Source of the DNA: Anolis sagrei
Lineage: Eukaryota > Chordata > Lepidosauria > Squamata > Anolidae
Assembly (NCBI RefSeq): GCF_037176765.1
Contig: NC_090023.1
Location: forward strand, 208,318,506 to 208,382,505
Reading direction: 5' to 3'
Length of the DNA: 64,000 nucleotides
The position numbers and the translations under genes are program-made. Positions 44,501 through 59,813 of the stretch are shown piece after piece. How positions within the stretch are numbered: position 1 is the first letter of the stretch; each line of letters opens with the position of its first letter. The notes under the pieces were generated by a model. That model made no database searches and was not told the origin of the DNA. It worked only from the letters and a program-made list of their open reading frames with translations.

Positions 44501-47500
44501 AAGCTACCTGAAATACACAGCTCTGTCCAAGAAAGAGCACCAACTTTGGCCATTATGGTGCTTTCCATACCATCCAGTATTTTACTATTGCCAATACAGG
44601 ACTAAGCAACTGTATTGTAGTCCAATGACCTCTTTTGTTGCCTCAGGACTCCCTAAACAGCTTGGAGCAGCTACACATGCTACTCCAAGCCCCCCCCCCC
44701 CCCCCAAAAAAAAATCACAAGTCTTCAATTGGTTGTGAAAAACTGATTTTTTTTTTTGTAAATATTACAGTGTACAAATGTAGTCTTAGTATAGCAGAAT
44801 GTGGCCCAATATCAACATTGTCCTTACCCCCTCTCCTAATCTTCATACTACTAGTCATTGTGTGGTGTATGAATAATGCTGCAATCATCACCAGAGGGAT
44901 TCCACTTCTGCAATTTAGAACCCAAATGATGAGTGCAAGAAATGTGCAGACCTTCCATAATTACTATAAAGGTTAAGAATGATTTCATGCAGCTAGTGCT
45001 AAAGTATTTAAATAGAAGTAAACCAGCTTTACCCTTGGTTTTTTATTTAAATCCCTGTGGCTTATATACAGTATGCCTGAATTAAATATTTCAGTTTCTC
45101 AGCTGTGAAGGCAAAACAAATCTGCTAAGCAAGAGTACTGATTTGGCGTTAACAGGTAGTAATGATACTTGGGAAAATGAAAGGCAATAATAAAAGTTGG
45201 AAACCACACTACAGGTGGATTGGGTTAATCAAACAAGCCATGGCCTTGAATTTGCAGGACCTGAACAAGGCAGTTGATGCCTGGGGATCTTGGGAGGTCT
45301 CCCATTCAGAGGGTTACCATAAGTCAAAACTGACTTGGTGGCATATATCAATATGATGGCTGAAGCAGAACTTTGCCCAGTATAGCATTCTTTAGAAAAA
45401 TCTTACCCAATGACAAGCATTCTGTGATCTGCTGGTGGATGGACTGCAGTCTAACTCCTACCACCCACTATGTGGCTGTGTGCAATAGTTTTTGTTAATA
45501 TACCATGTAATTCCAGAAGCTAGGAACCAAGTGTCAACGTCAGTTCTCTGAGACCAGTTTCACATTCCACTCTTCAACTATAGCTTGTAGGGCTGGGCGG
45601 TTTCATTCGTTAATTTCGTAATTCGTTATTAATTCGTTATTTTTTTTTATAACGAAGCGATATTGAACCATTCGGGAGCAACTAAAAAACGAAACGAATT
45701 TTTCCAATTCGTTTCGAAATTGTTTCAAAATTGTTTCGTAATTGTTTCGAAATTGTTTCGTTATTATTTCGTTATTATTTCCGTACGTCTGGTGCAAGTT
45801 TTATAGTCGTTGTTTGTTTTATCAGTGATAAAAAAAATTATCACACCAACAGTCAACAACAGAGGGAGAGGGAAGCTTCAGAAGTCCCCCCTGACCCATT
45901 TGGAGGGTTTTTTAGCGTATTGCGCAATCGCGTCCGCCATTAACGAATCGATTCGTTATTGTTTCGAAATTGTTTCGTAATTTCCGAAATTTCGTAAATA
46001 TCGAACTTTTTAAAAGAAAAATTTCGGAATTCTTTTAAATAACGAAACGCAAAAAAACCCCTAAAAACGAATTGAATTTAGAAACAAATTTTTCCATGGT
46101 TGGACAGCCCTAATAGCTTGCATATTACACTGTTCTGCAACAGCTAAAAAAGAATTGGCTAGTGCAAGCTTGGAGTGATATTACACATTTTTATGGCTTC
46201 AAGTCTGCATAGGACATGCTTACTTCTATAGACCAAAATTCAGCCTAGAAGGCAAAATCACTTGATATGATTTTGCCTTTTATATCCAGCACTATATCCA
46301 GCACTATGTATTTTAGGAACATTGGTCTCCCTTCTCTTTTTGAAGGACGGAAGTTTTTCAGATTCGGCCCACAAGATTTTTGATATGTTCAGCCCTTACC
46401 GGCAGCCATTTCCCAATATCTCCAGTATGAAGCCACCCATTGTTATCAAGTGCTTCCGCTGTTTTTTTGTCATCCTTCAGGTAACCTTTGAATACATTTG
46501 GCCCTTTAATGCAAACCTAAAGAAGGAAGAACACAAAATGAATGTTAATCTTCTAATTTTAAACAAATTCACACAGTGTTGTAGCAAAAACGAATGCTTA
46601 CCTCCCCTTCATTGTTTGATGCAAAGTAGTTCATTTCAGGAACATCTTCAAGTTTTATGATGTTGCAGGCTAGGGGGGGTCCAACATGACCTATGAGAAA
46701 AATGGTGACTCAGGATCATCCATTTGATCTTGGTGCAATAATTGACAATTACTTGTTCAGAACAGAAACTTGTAAAAAGAAAATTGGGCAAGAATGGCTA
46801 CAGCTATCCCAACCCATTCCTTTTCGCTACACTTTGTGTTCTAAAATAACTTTTTAAACTTCATATTAGAATTCTGGCTGTTGAATTCCCTCCCCAGGGA
46901 CATCGGATCAGTCCCCTCCCTCCTGACCTTCCGTAAGAAAGTAAAAACATGGCTTTGTGACCAAGTCTTTGGGGTACTTGAGAAATAGATAGATATGGAA
47001 TTGATGTGCACTAACTAACTGGAATGGGCGGATTATGTTTAAGGATGACATGGTTAACTGCTGATGCATTGTTTTATATGTTTTTGAACTGTTTTAATGT
47101 ATTTTAATTCTATTTAAATATATGTAATTATATATATCCTATGGCTTCGTATGGTTGCCTACATGTAAGCCGCCTTGAGTCCCCTCCAAGGTAGAGAAAG
47201 GCAGGTTAGAAATGCCATAAATAAAATAAAATAAAAAAGCAGTTATGGGATCTCTTCCAGTATTTTTAAAGTATGTAACCCAATGACTTCCAGATATTTT
47301 GGACTACAACACCCACTGGTCCAATTTATTTATTTATTTGCCATGTTTATATTCTGCCCTTCCCAACCCCAAAGGGGATGCAGAGCAACTGATTTTGTTA
47401 GAATTGCAGTGCAAACTTTATAGGGAGCCCCATATTGCAGAGGACAGACTTAGATAGCCCTATAGCAGCCTCTTCCATCTGCCTCCCTAATGGAAATGAA

Positions 47501-50500
47501 AACTTCAATCACATCTGGACCGTATTGGTAAGAAACTGGAGTGTCAATTGCACGATCAAAAAGAGGAAGAATAAAAAATACTGCTGCAGAATTTACAATA
47601 GTTATGTGAAAAAGTAACAGGGTAGAGTTAAAGAACTAAAGCCTCTCCTCCCTCCAAAAAAAAAAAAAAAGGATTAGATTCTTGTAACTGGTGAAGATTT
47701 TGATTTTCTTGCCTCCTAATATTTGAATTCCAGACTGAACTTCACTTCATACCTGTTTTCCAGTCTCCTGGCAATGAGAAAGTACAGCCAGCTGTGCATT
47801 CTGTCTGGCCATATGCTTCAAAAACCTGGTTAAGAAGACAAATACATGATTTGATGCAGCTCTTGAAAAGAGACAGTTTTGCTGTTCCTAGCACAAGTCA
47901 TTACATCAAACAACATAATTTCATTAGACTTTTCCTATTCAAAAGGGTTCTTAAACATGTTCTTTAACCTGTAACCATTCCCACTCTACCTCATACATAA
48001 AAACATATGATATAGGGATGGCAAATTCTCCAGAATCCCACGAGCTAGGAGAATATCTGTTGCTAGAGAAATTGCCTGTTCAGTGGTTTGAGTGCTGGTG
48101 TAGTATTCCTGAAAACAAAGGTTCAAAATCCCACCGAACCACAGAAACCAGATGTGTGGCTTTGGACAAGTCATGCTCATCTCAACTGAACGGGAAAGCA
48201 GAGCCAAACTACTTCTGAATAAGGGCCCAGCTACACTGACCTTTTAATATAGATCAAATCAACTTTCAAAGTGCAGCAGCCAAACAACAAACTCCCACAA
48301 AACTGCATGAAAGAAAGCACTTAATGTTTATCAATGCTCTTTTGTTTATGTAATCATCATCCAGGCATCACACTGGTTCCAGTATTTCCTATGTAATCAT
48401 CTACACAGCTTATCAGGTAGTTTCCCAACAGAACTGGAAGCTCTTTCAACCCTGGTTAAATCCATTCATCCACATGATATTTTAACAAATGGGCAAGATG
48501 ATGACAACGCATCAACAAGCAGACTCAGAAAGTCAACTAATGCTCTGGCGGTGAAGGCATACAAGTTTTAGTCTTACATGACATCCAAATGCTGCTCTGA
48601 GGAATTTTAGAACACATGGAGATATTGGAGCAGCTCCGGTGACTACTATCCGCACTTTCCCACCCATGATGTCCTGTTAAAACAGCAAATAAATGGTTAA
48701 ACTATTATCTCCAGCATGTTTATTTCTTAGCATCAGTACACATTACTGTACACATGATGGAAATTGCAAAGGGACAAACATACTTGGATTTTCTTGAACA
48801 CTAGCTTGTCCCAGATGCTGGTATTTCGTAGGATGCCCTGTTTCACTTCAGCATGCTTCCTAGCCACAGCAATGTTTAGCAAGCATTTCTTGAACTGTGT
48901 GTCAGCACCACTTTGTATCTACAAGAGATTTGTACACAATATTATGAAAGTTATTTTAGACTTCTCATGATTTTCCACAAAAATCTATTCATATACATTT
49001 TTTATATCACTGCTTCCTTGTCCAATCCTAGATATTGTGCTGGCACATTAAACAGCTGCAACACATCTCAAACATATTATGGAACTGCCCCATTGCCTTT
49101 GCTAATGAGATTGCAATCTGGTGTTAAAGATTCTTGCAAAACCTAGATTTTTAGGAAGTGAAATCTAACTGGGAAAGCAACTGCTACCATGTGTGTTGCA
49201 ATGGACAGAATCAAAGTGGCAACAGCTTTATAACAGCTCAATATTTTACCTTGTCATAGATCCTATTGAGTAGCCTTGGCACTACTGGAAAAATTGTTGG
49301 CTTCAAAACTTTCATATCATCCGTTAGAAGTCTGATATCTCCTTGGAAGAATCCCACTTTCCCTCCATTGCTGTAGAGCACAGTCTGAAATGTAAGCAGA
49401 ACTGCCTTCATTATATCATTCAGTACTCAATGATTGACAGCTGCAAGTTGGACCCTTAAAGACCTTTGTGATGACATAGATGTTTATCATTGACAAGGTA
49501 TTGCCAAATCTATTGTCTATTCTGAGTAAGAATAGACAAAACCTGATTTTATCTGATCTTTTTTGGATCTTTATTTAAGTTAAACATTCATCAACTGGCA
49601 GCTGACAGTTTTGTTGATGAAGTAGGTGCGCTAAATTCTTCCTTTGCATTTTATTTATTTTTCTTGCTGCTTTCCAGTTGCTACTACAGCAAAAACCTTT
49701 AGCTACACCAGATACTATACTTTACATTAGACCACCAGGTGCCCTTTCACATTACACATTACACATGTGGTTCTAATAGTTTCAGAAACAACTTGAGAAA
49801 TTCATTTCTTCCATGTCTTATTGCATTATTTACAATGTATTTGTTGAGTATGTCATTTTGTCAGATTAAGCTTCCAGTTTCTTAATAGTTGGTCAGATGT
49901 ATAAGGAGGCCTAAAATGAACACTATCCGTTCACTAGCTCAATATACTGGGTCTGTAAACATGTCAGCATATGTCCATGAAATATAGCAAACTACCTACT
50001 TCATAGCCGTGCACATGCAGGTGTAGAGACCCCAAGAAGAATCACAGGGGTCAAAGGTAACTTCAGAGGTCATTTACCTGCACTACTCTCTCAAACATGT
50101 GAGCCAGCGGAAGGTATGACATGGATATGTCTGATGTCGTGCAAGGAGAAGTCATCTGGAAGAAAAGAAACAAGTGGTATTACATCATTGCCGTACAAGA
50201 TTAATGAAAACTTGTACCATTTGTATAAGTTGGATGGGCAGGCCAACTACTTCTCTTTTAGAAGGGGAGATTTAACTGAATCACTCTTACGTGTCTACAC
50301 TGATTGTACCTAATATGTGAACTTCATGAGCACTCTAAAGCAGGAGCTAGATTTGGTAAGGAACACAGAGAGGGAAGACCTTCTTTATAGGTCACTATCA
50401 ACATCTATTATGGTGCACATCAATTGCATTTCTTCTCATTTATTTAATTATATCCCACTTTATCTCTCCATATGGAGACTCCAAGTGGTTCATAATAAAA

Positions 50501-53500
50501 AACATCACAACTTAAAATATACAAATATACAATAACAGTATTATCATTATATATTATTATATATTATCAGTATTATATTTATGAGTATTATTATATTGTA
50601 TTATTATTAGTAGTATATTGTATTACATTATATTATTATTAACATATGTATCTATAATATCTTATATTGTTAGCATAGCACAATATTAGTATTATATATA
50701 TTATCATATTGTACTATACCATTATACTGCAATAGTATTAGCAATATATAATACATAATATGCAATTATTATATCATTATATATTATTATATTGTACTAT
50801 ATTATCATACCACAATATATATAATACACTACCAGTATATTATAATATTGGTATCATAAGTTGTAGTGTATAAAATCCAGAATATATTTTCTTACAACAT
50901 TATTAATATTATATATTATTAGTATTATTGCATTACATTATTATTAAACTGTATGTATTGAGGGGCTCCCAAGTTGTTTTGTTTTGTTTTTTTGTTTTTT
51001 GTCATGTCAGGAACGACTTGAGAAACTGCAAGTCACTTCTGGTGTGAGAGAATTGGCCGTCTGCAAGGACGTTGCCCAGGGGACGCCCGGATGATTTGAT
51101 GTTTTTATCATCCTTGTGGGAGGCTTCTCTCATGTCCCCATATGAGGAGCTAGAGCTGATAGAGGGAGCTCATCCGCCTCTCCCCGGATTCGAACCTGCG
51201 ACCTGTCGGTCTTTAGTCCTGCCGGCGCAGGGGTTTAACCCACCGTGCCACTGGGGGCTCCATGGGCTCCCAAGTGATGTTGCACAAGACATGATGGAGC
51301 TGTCTTCCTGGCTGCCCCCTCTTCTCTCTATGGCCTCAGAGCAGCAGTTGGTGTTAGGGATTATTATAAAATATTATTTTATTTCTTATCCAGCTCTCCC
51401 CATGCTTTGAGGTGGGTCACAACACATTTGTACCCCTTAAAGCTATGTAAGATCCATGAAAACATATTTTAAAATCCTGTAGAGCAGTGTTTCTCAAACT
51501 GTGCTCCTCCAGGTGTTTTGGGCTTCAGTTCCCAGAAATACCAGCGGGCTTACCAGCTGTAAGGAATTGTGGGAGCTGAAGTCCAAAACATCTGCAGGAG
51601 CACAGTGTGAGATACTGCTGTAGAGGACATGGGACAAATACAGCTGTATTGTCCTAAAATAACTGAAATTTGCAAAAATGCTATCAAATGATTGAACAAA
51701 GTGAAAACCCAAACAATACTACTTAGTTAGACCCCTACTGGTAGTGTTAATTTCTGAGTACAAATGAAAATGTAATGCTTGAAATTTTACTCACAATGTC
51801 ACTGTTTGATTAATATACTGATATCTTAATTTTGACAGTTTAATTTAAATGGGTTAGTTTTATTGCTATTTTTATTACGAATAGGTCTGATTATCAGATG
51901 TGTATTTTAAAATAGGCTGATATACAGCCTATAGTTAGCTTGACACGTGAGCATGGAACTTACCTCTATGCTCTTCATGAAAGCAGCAGCATTGGCAACA
52001 ACGGCCCCATGTGTTATCAAGGCTCCTTTCGGGTCACCTATAAAGGATGAGATCTGGCTTTCAGAAATTAGGCATCTAAGAACCAAACTACTCATGGTGT
52101 CCTTCATGCTTCAATAAATATATTTTTATTTATTTATTTATTTATTTATTATTTAAACTTATATGCCGCCACTCCCCTGGGGCTCGGAGCGGCTTACAAG
52201 AATAGCTAAAATCTAACAAAGTTTAAAAGCAATGAAGTTATGATGACACTAATTTTGAAGAAAATATATATCATGTGTTCTATTTTTTGCTATGAGTTTC
52301 TCACCTTAGAAGTATCCGATGTGTTCCATTAACTCTAAAATTGCCCCACAACTTTCCAACAAATGACAATGTTTATAGCATTGCTTCAAGCCACCCACCT
52401 GTTGTTCCACTGGTGAAGCAGACCAGACTGAGATCTTCTGGTTTGGGAGGCTGAAATTAGATAACAATATGAGTCCTAAGTAGCACCAAATACATCATAT
52501 CACACTTGAGTAAACTGGGAAAAAAATAAGTACTTACAAATGGTTTGCTCAAGTTGCTTCTTCCAAGGGCCTATAGAATGAAGGAAAAAGAAACAGGATT
52601 ATGTATGGATTAAAATGGATGGTACAAGAGAGGGAATCTAAACTGTTCAATAAGCAAATAATCTCAAGTTATCCAAGCTACGAGGTATATAATTAAGTTC
52701 GGAAGAAGTGGTCGAAAGAGTAATAATAGACTACAGTTTTCAGAAGCTTCTAATGGTCATACCAGATGGAAGATCCTGGAAGCTGGCACCTCAAATAGTA
52801 ACACTATGTAACATGATTTTTGTTCCTGGATTATAAATGTCATTTCCTAATTGCTTCTATTATAAAAACATGGAAAAAGTTCATGAAACTACAAAAACTT
52901 TGTTCTTGCAGCCTGCATACTGAAAGGTTAAGAAATAGCATATTTCCATTAAGGAACATAACAAATTTTTGGTTGTAGAAGGATAAAAAACAACATGTAG
53001 CAAACCCACCATATATTTTGACCTAAATGCTACAAAAGGATGAAAAGGAGCCTAGAAATGTGTAGATTTGCAAGAGTATGCCAGATGGCTTTCACAGATT
53101 AGTCCCCAAATGTATTCCTCTAAATCATTATAGTTTCTCTGGTAAAAAGGTAAAGGTAAAGGTTTTCCTTTGACATTAAGTCTAGTTGTGTCCGACTTTG
53201 GGGTGATGGTGCTCATCTCAATTTCTAAGCCAAAGAGCCGGTATTGTCTGTAGACACCTCCAAGCTCGTATGGCCAGCATGATAGCATGGAGCGCTGTTA
53301 CCTTCCCGCAGAAGCTATACCTGTTGATCTACTCACATTTGCATGTTTTCAAACTGCTAGGTTTGCAGAAGCTGGGGCAAACAGAAGGAGCTCACCCCAC
53401 TCCCCAGATTTGAACCACCAACTTTTCGCTCGGCAAGTTGAACAGCCCAGTGGTTTAATCCGCTGCATCACCGGGGGCCCTTGTTTCTCTGGTAGCAATG

Positions 53501-56500
53501 TTCAAACTGGGTGGGGTGTCTTATAACCATAGACTCATAGAGTTGGAAGAGACCTCATGGGCCATCCAGTCCAACCCTCTGCCAAGAAGTAGGAAAATTG
53601 CATTCAAAGCACCACCGACAGATGGCCATCCAGCCTCTGTTTAAAAGCCTCCAAAGATGAAAGTGCTCTCCTTGCTCCTCTGAAAAGGCACCCCTGTTCT
53701 CTTTAAATCTACCAAAATGAGTATTATGGATATGCAGCCACAAATACAAAGTTTCTGGAGTCTAATAACTACTTTCAAAGTAATTAAACAGAAAATACAC
53801 TTTCAAAGCAGGAACAGATTTTTCTTATGTTTTTGTTACATAGTGTACTTGCTTGTACACATACATTTAGCTTCACATATAGGCTGTGACAAATCTTGAC
53901 TGAAAATAATTCATGTATACCAGCACCACTTATTTTTAATACTCCCATCTGTTGTTCAAATGGGAGCAAGACTTTAAAAAGGAGCAGAGAGTCAAGGGAT
54001 AGTTCTCATCCTGAGGCAAAACAATGATCATTTCAAGATCCAACTTAAGGGCCAGGTTTGTTATAAAGAATTCCAGCCTAGAAAAATCTATGGAGAATGG
54101 CATGGGCATTAAACGGTTATGGGCATTATTAACAACATTTGAACAGTTTATTTTTATTACACAGTACAGACCTTAAAATAGCCATTTGGGGTTTCTTTTT
54201 AGAGATATTAAGTGGGATAGGAAAAATCTATACAAGTGATGGGAGGAAAGACAGTCATCTTTCCAGCATGTGAACAGACAAGTCATAATCATAACCTACC
54301 AATTTCTGAAAGAGGTCAGCTTTCTGCAACCCGTTTCTCTCCAAATGAGCTATAGTATAATTCCCCTTATCCCCCAAGCACTCCAGCTTGGAATGGGGGA
54401 ATTGTTGTCCAACGTATCCAGACACTTGAAGGTTATGGAGGTCACCCAAAAAGTTTCTTAGTATTTCCTACATGATTTGTTTCAATGTGAATTTCTAGGT
54501 GCACCTGGAAGTCTACGAACAGCCCTGTATTCAAAGCTGGTCATTAAATGTATGATGGGAAACTGGTGGGATACAAATTAAATACAGGCAGTCCACAAGT
54601 TATGAACAAGATAGGTTCTGTAGGTTTGCATATAAGTTGAAACAGGAACATTTTTAAGTGTAACTCCAATTATATATGTTTGTATGTGTGTACATGCGCA
54701 CTTTGGATAGCATAGGAAAGGGTTAATACCCCTGTGGTGTTTGTTTTGCTCTCTGTGCCCTTGTTCAGAAAATTTCACCTCCCATTCTGTCGCAGTGATA
54801 ATTGGATTCTGAAAAAAATGGCTTGCTGTGGAAACAAGGATTGGTGATAAAGCCTCAGTACAGACAACTTTTCCCCATGATAACTCTTTCGGGAGCATAT
54901 TTCCCTTCTGAGGGGTAGATTTCTCTCACTACCTGTTGTCTCATTCCCATTCATAATTATGAGTCACTAGCTGTACCTGCCACATGTTGCTGTGGCCAAC
55001 CTTCCCTCCCTCTTTCTCTCCTTCTTTCCCTCCCTTTGCTCCCTCTTTCCTTCCTTCCTTTTTCTTCTTTCCTTCCTTCCTTCTCTACCTCTTTCCTTCC
55101 TTTCTCCTTTTTCTTTTCCTTCTTTTTTCCTCCCCTTTCTTATTTCTCTACCTCTTCCCTTCATTCCTTTGCTCTTTGCTTCCATGCTTCAATCTTTCCT
55201 TCCTTCCTTCCTTCCTTCCTTCCTTCCTTCCTTCCTTCCTTCCTTCCTTCCCTCCCTCCCTCCTTCCCTCCCTCCCTCTTCCTTCCCTTTTTTCTTTATC
55301 ATCATTTAGCTTTTTGTCATTTAGCTTTTTTTGTTTTTAAGTCCTTTCTACTGTTTTTTTTTGGGGGGGGGGGTTATGAGTGTTGGTCACTCTGTTAGGA
55401 GTATAGTGTCTAAATTTTGTGTCAATTCGTCCAGTGGTTTTGAGTTATGTTAATCTCACAAACGAACATTATATTTTTATTTATACAGATTTGTAATGCA
55501 GATGTTTGTAACTCGGAGGCTACTTGTAAACAAATTGCACTACCCCAAACTGTTTTATTAAAAGAGTTTCTAGAAAGAATAGACTCAGTCTCCAACATGA
55601 TGCAGTACCTCCATATCTTTCAATGAAATAACTTCAACTCCCACTTTAGCTCCTGTTTCTTTCAGTTTCTCTTCAAAAGGATCCATCAGAATAATTATCT
55701 TCAGTCCTGGAGTCTTCTTTAGTTCACAGTTCTCAAGAACCACCTGTGCCTTCTCTGGTTTGTCACAGATCACTGTAGATATGTCAGCTGTAAAAACGCA
55801 TGTCACAATTCAAAACCTACATTTTTTACAAGGAAACCAAGTTACACATATGATATTTAAGCAGAGCTTTAATTTGGTGAGGAGACCCCTATCCTTGACA
55901 CATATGTCCAAACAGAAAAAACAATAAACAAATCTTATATATGCTTCCACTAAATGGCTCTAGTTTCAATAACCATTTTAAAGAGATCCTAGTTCTCATA
56001 CCAGTATGTCAAGTCTTGAGTTCTTCCAAAATAATAGAAGATATTTGACTAATATTTTGGGGGGGGGGGTCATTTCAGTAACTACAAAGTCAGAGAGATA
56101 GTTTACTTACTAGCACTCATGTGAGTCACTAACCCATGTGAGTGATACACAAAATCAAGACATGGATGTGTTTTGATCATAAATCACAAAAACTTGATAT
56201 TCCTCTTAAATTCACTATCAGGAGTGCACATCTCCATAATTGTCCTTTAGAGCTCAGATGGGAACCAAGTGTTGTTGGACTTCATTAATCAACACATTTT
56301 GAAAGATCACAGGTATCTCACTTTTGCTTTAGAGACAATAGTGGCCTATATCAAGAGATGAAAACTGTGTAGCCCTCCAGATGTTGTCAGGACAACTACT
56401 CCAACCCAATATAATGAATATAGCCAAGGATGAGGAATGCCAAGAGGTGTAGCCTAACAATAGGTGGAGAGCTACATTATTCCCACCCTGGCATATAGTT

Positions 56501-59455
56501 AAGTATGCCAGAACTAACAAGAACAGTTACAGTTAAATAAGCTCAATTTAAATGCCCAATGTCAATTTTAACTACAAATGCTGATAAGTGGGAATTATTT
56601 AAACTATAGAAGTGGCATGTTTCATCCATAGCCAACTATTGTGTTTACACCAGGTTATGTTTAAGAGCAAACTCTATGACCAGAGTTTCAATGCTAAGAC
56701 GCTATGCACCTCCCTCTTTCACTTGCAGTTTCTAAGCATCTTTAGTTAACTTAAGAAAAGAGTATTAGGGTAGCATGACACACATTTCTATTGTTTGGGC
56801 CTTACCTGCTACAATTGCAAATTTTGCACAAGAGAAAATGTCCAGACTAGTACAGGAAGCCCATTGCTATCCCAAGAGATCAATTCTCCTGTACACTTAG
56901 TTTTGACAAGCTATACTCTTAGGATTACTCCTAACTAATTTTCATCTCCTGAAAAATCATTAGGGGTCATTTAACAATAGAAATAGAACAGGTAATGAAA
57001 TCTCAATTTTTTACACTGCCAGCTTCATTAAATTTATGACAATCTGCTTCTAAGAACTGACAGTTCTCTTGTCATGCGAAATCTTTGACTGCACAATTTT
57101 CATAATTTCAAAGTAATATCGTTTCATTAAACTGAGCCATCAAATGGAATTAAAACACCAGTGAGGGCTTCCATTCACCAATTTTGCCCCAAACATCATG
57201 TTCCCACTGTTATGGAGACTACAGAAACAGTGAGGAAAGGTTAATCAAGTTCTGACTTAAGGAAAAAAGAATTCAGAATAAAAGAGAAAGGTTACCCATT
57301 TCTACAGCTGAGAGGACAACTTGGAATTCACTTCTAATAGTCACTAGTCAAGATAAGAAAGCATTCTCACTCATAGAGTGACAAAAATGCTTACCTTTAT
57401 TAATAATGTATACAATTGCTTCTGGGCCCAGCGTGTCATAAAGGGGAACTGCCACCATTGAATAAGTATAGCAAGCAAGCTCAGATATGACCCACTATGA
57501 GAGAAATGAAAAATTAATTCCACATTTATGCTAATATATTTAATATCAAGCATACATTAGCAACTTGCCCCATTGGACTTCAAGATCATGTTCTACATTG
57601 GAGTACTTGAACTTGTAAACTTTAAATACTACCTATAGGAATTTCTATAAGAGCAAAAGAGGGAAAAACAACTAAATGTCCAGTTTACATTAAAGAATGC
57701 TTAGCCCATCACACACTAATTCAAACTATATAGATAGAATGCCAGACACATTCAGATATTTCTCCTTAACAAAAGACCAGGCAAATATAGTACGTAAAAT
57801 AATGCTACATGGGCCTACTATGGACAGATTTAGCTGTTCTCACATTTTGTAGCAAATTCAAGCACTTATTATAGGTACAACCTGAACAGTAATCTGCATT
57901 AGTTACCTCTGGCCTGTTCTGAGCAAAGATACCAATGAAATGATCTGATGAAGCTTTACAACCTTTGTGTATTAGACCAGATCCTAAGTATTCAGCTCTG
58001 TCCAGAACCTATAAAAAAGAAAAAGAAGTCAGTTTCTGTGTTTGAGAATTTTTGGATTATTTGACCCAAACCCTTTTATTACCAACCTGCTGATAAGAGA
58101 GCCACTGATATGGTTGCCTTGGTTTTCTGTATCCCAAGCAAGGACCATTTTCTGCAAAAGATATTGAGATTAATCATCTTAAAAGGAACATGGCATGCAA
58201 CTCATCAAAACAGTGTCAGTAGTTGCTATTTAAGGCCAAACTACAAATGATGTAGAAAACAATAAATATATCTGGCTCAAGAGATATATTTATTGTTGAC
58301 CCTTCACATTTTTCCCCACTTCACAGGCTTCTTTGTCCCTAACATGAGCAAGTGTGGAAGGCTCAATGTACTATTTATATATGTGCAAGGACTCAAGAGA
58401 GCTACTGTGATCAGTTTTAGGGGACAATAGACTGTGTCAGTGCTTTTGGGTTCTTCAGGGACAAACTATGCTCTGACCTTTTGCCCCTCTACTCAGAGAA
58501 GGGGTCGTCTCTTTTAAAATATAAGAGTTAAGTTACAATATTCACATTGACTTGTGGATTACTCGAACCAGGTTTTATGCAGTGATTTTTTTTTTTGTCG
58601 TGTCAGGAGCAACTTGAGAAACTGCAAATCGCTTCTGGTGTGAGAGAATTGGCTGTCTGCAAGGACGTTGCCCAGGGGATGGCTGGATGATTTGATGTTT
58701 TTATCATCCTTGTGGGAGGCTTCTCTCATGTCCCCGCATGAGGAACTGGAGCTGATAGAAGGAGCTCATCCACCTCTCCCCGGATTCTGTCTTGACTAAA
58801 ATTTCTAGACTAATACATGTGTACATATGGTAATATCAAAGTGCTATAATTATGTGGTGTGAAAGAGGTCATAATAGACAGGTCATATCTTATCATTCAC
58901 TCTCAAGTTTCATGTTCCAGAAATTGAATGAAACTTCCAGTTTCTTAATAGTTGGTCAGATGTATAAGGAGGCCTAAAATGAACAGGAAAGGATCCATTT
59001 TAGATTTCAGTGGCTCCATTTTAAAACAAGTTGTTTGAGAGGCACATAGTTAGCAATTTCTGTACACAGAATAAGTTGGTCATGTCAAAACCACCACATA
59101 ATGGCTCACTGTGAAGATATTTTATTCATTATACGTGGCTGGAAAGAAACATTGCTGTCTTTGCCCTTTTGTGCATAGTTTCCCTAACACACAGCTCAGA
59201 AGTGCATCTCTGTCTCCCCAATACCTACATTTGGCATGAAGTCTACTACTGAAATGCTGATAAACCACGTGCCTTTGGTTTTGCGAAGGTCTCAAAGACC
59301 ATCAAGGGCTGCTGTGATTTTGTGATGCAATTTTATATGATTTTATGGTTTTAAGCTGGATTATTTTCATACTAATGTTGTCTAATACAGTTTCAATATT
59401 TGTATATTTTAAGTTGAATAGTTGTGAGCTGCGTATGGAGAGAAAAAGCAGGATA

Positions 59456-59491
<36 letters not shown>

Positions 59492-59760
59492 AAACTCAAA
59501 GACTCTGGCACAAGACAGTCAAGGCGGTCCCAGTGATGATCGGCACACTGGGTGAAGTGCCTAAAGACCTTGGCCTGCACTTAAACACAATCAGAGCTGA
59601 CAAAATTACCATCTGCCAGCTGCAAAAGGCCACCTTACTGGGATCTGCATGCATTATTCACAGATACATCACACAGTCCTAGACACTTGGGAAGTGTCCG
59701 ACGTGTGATCTAATACAACAGCCAGCAGAATGTCTGCTGTGGACTCATCTTGTTGTGTTT

Positions 59761-59813
<53 letters not shown>

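Noticed and set aside
54984-55398. Ser/Pro/Phe/Leu-rich frames of over 100 residues
   Set aside because: They are CTTT/CCTT tract translations inside a Helitron.
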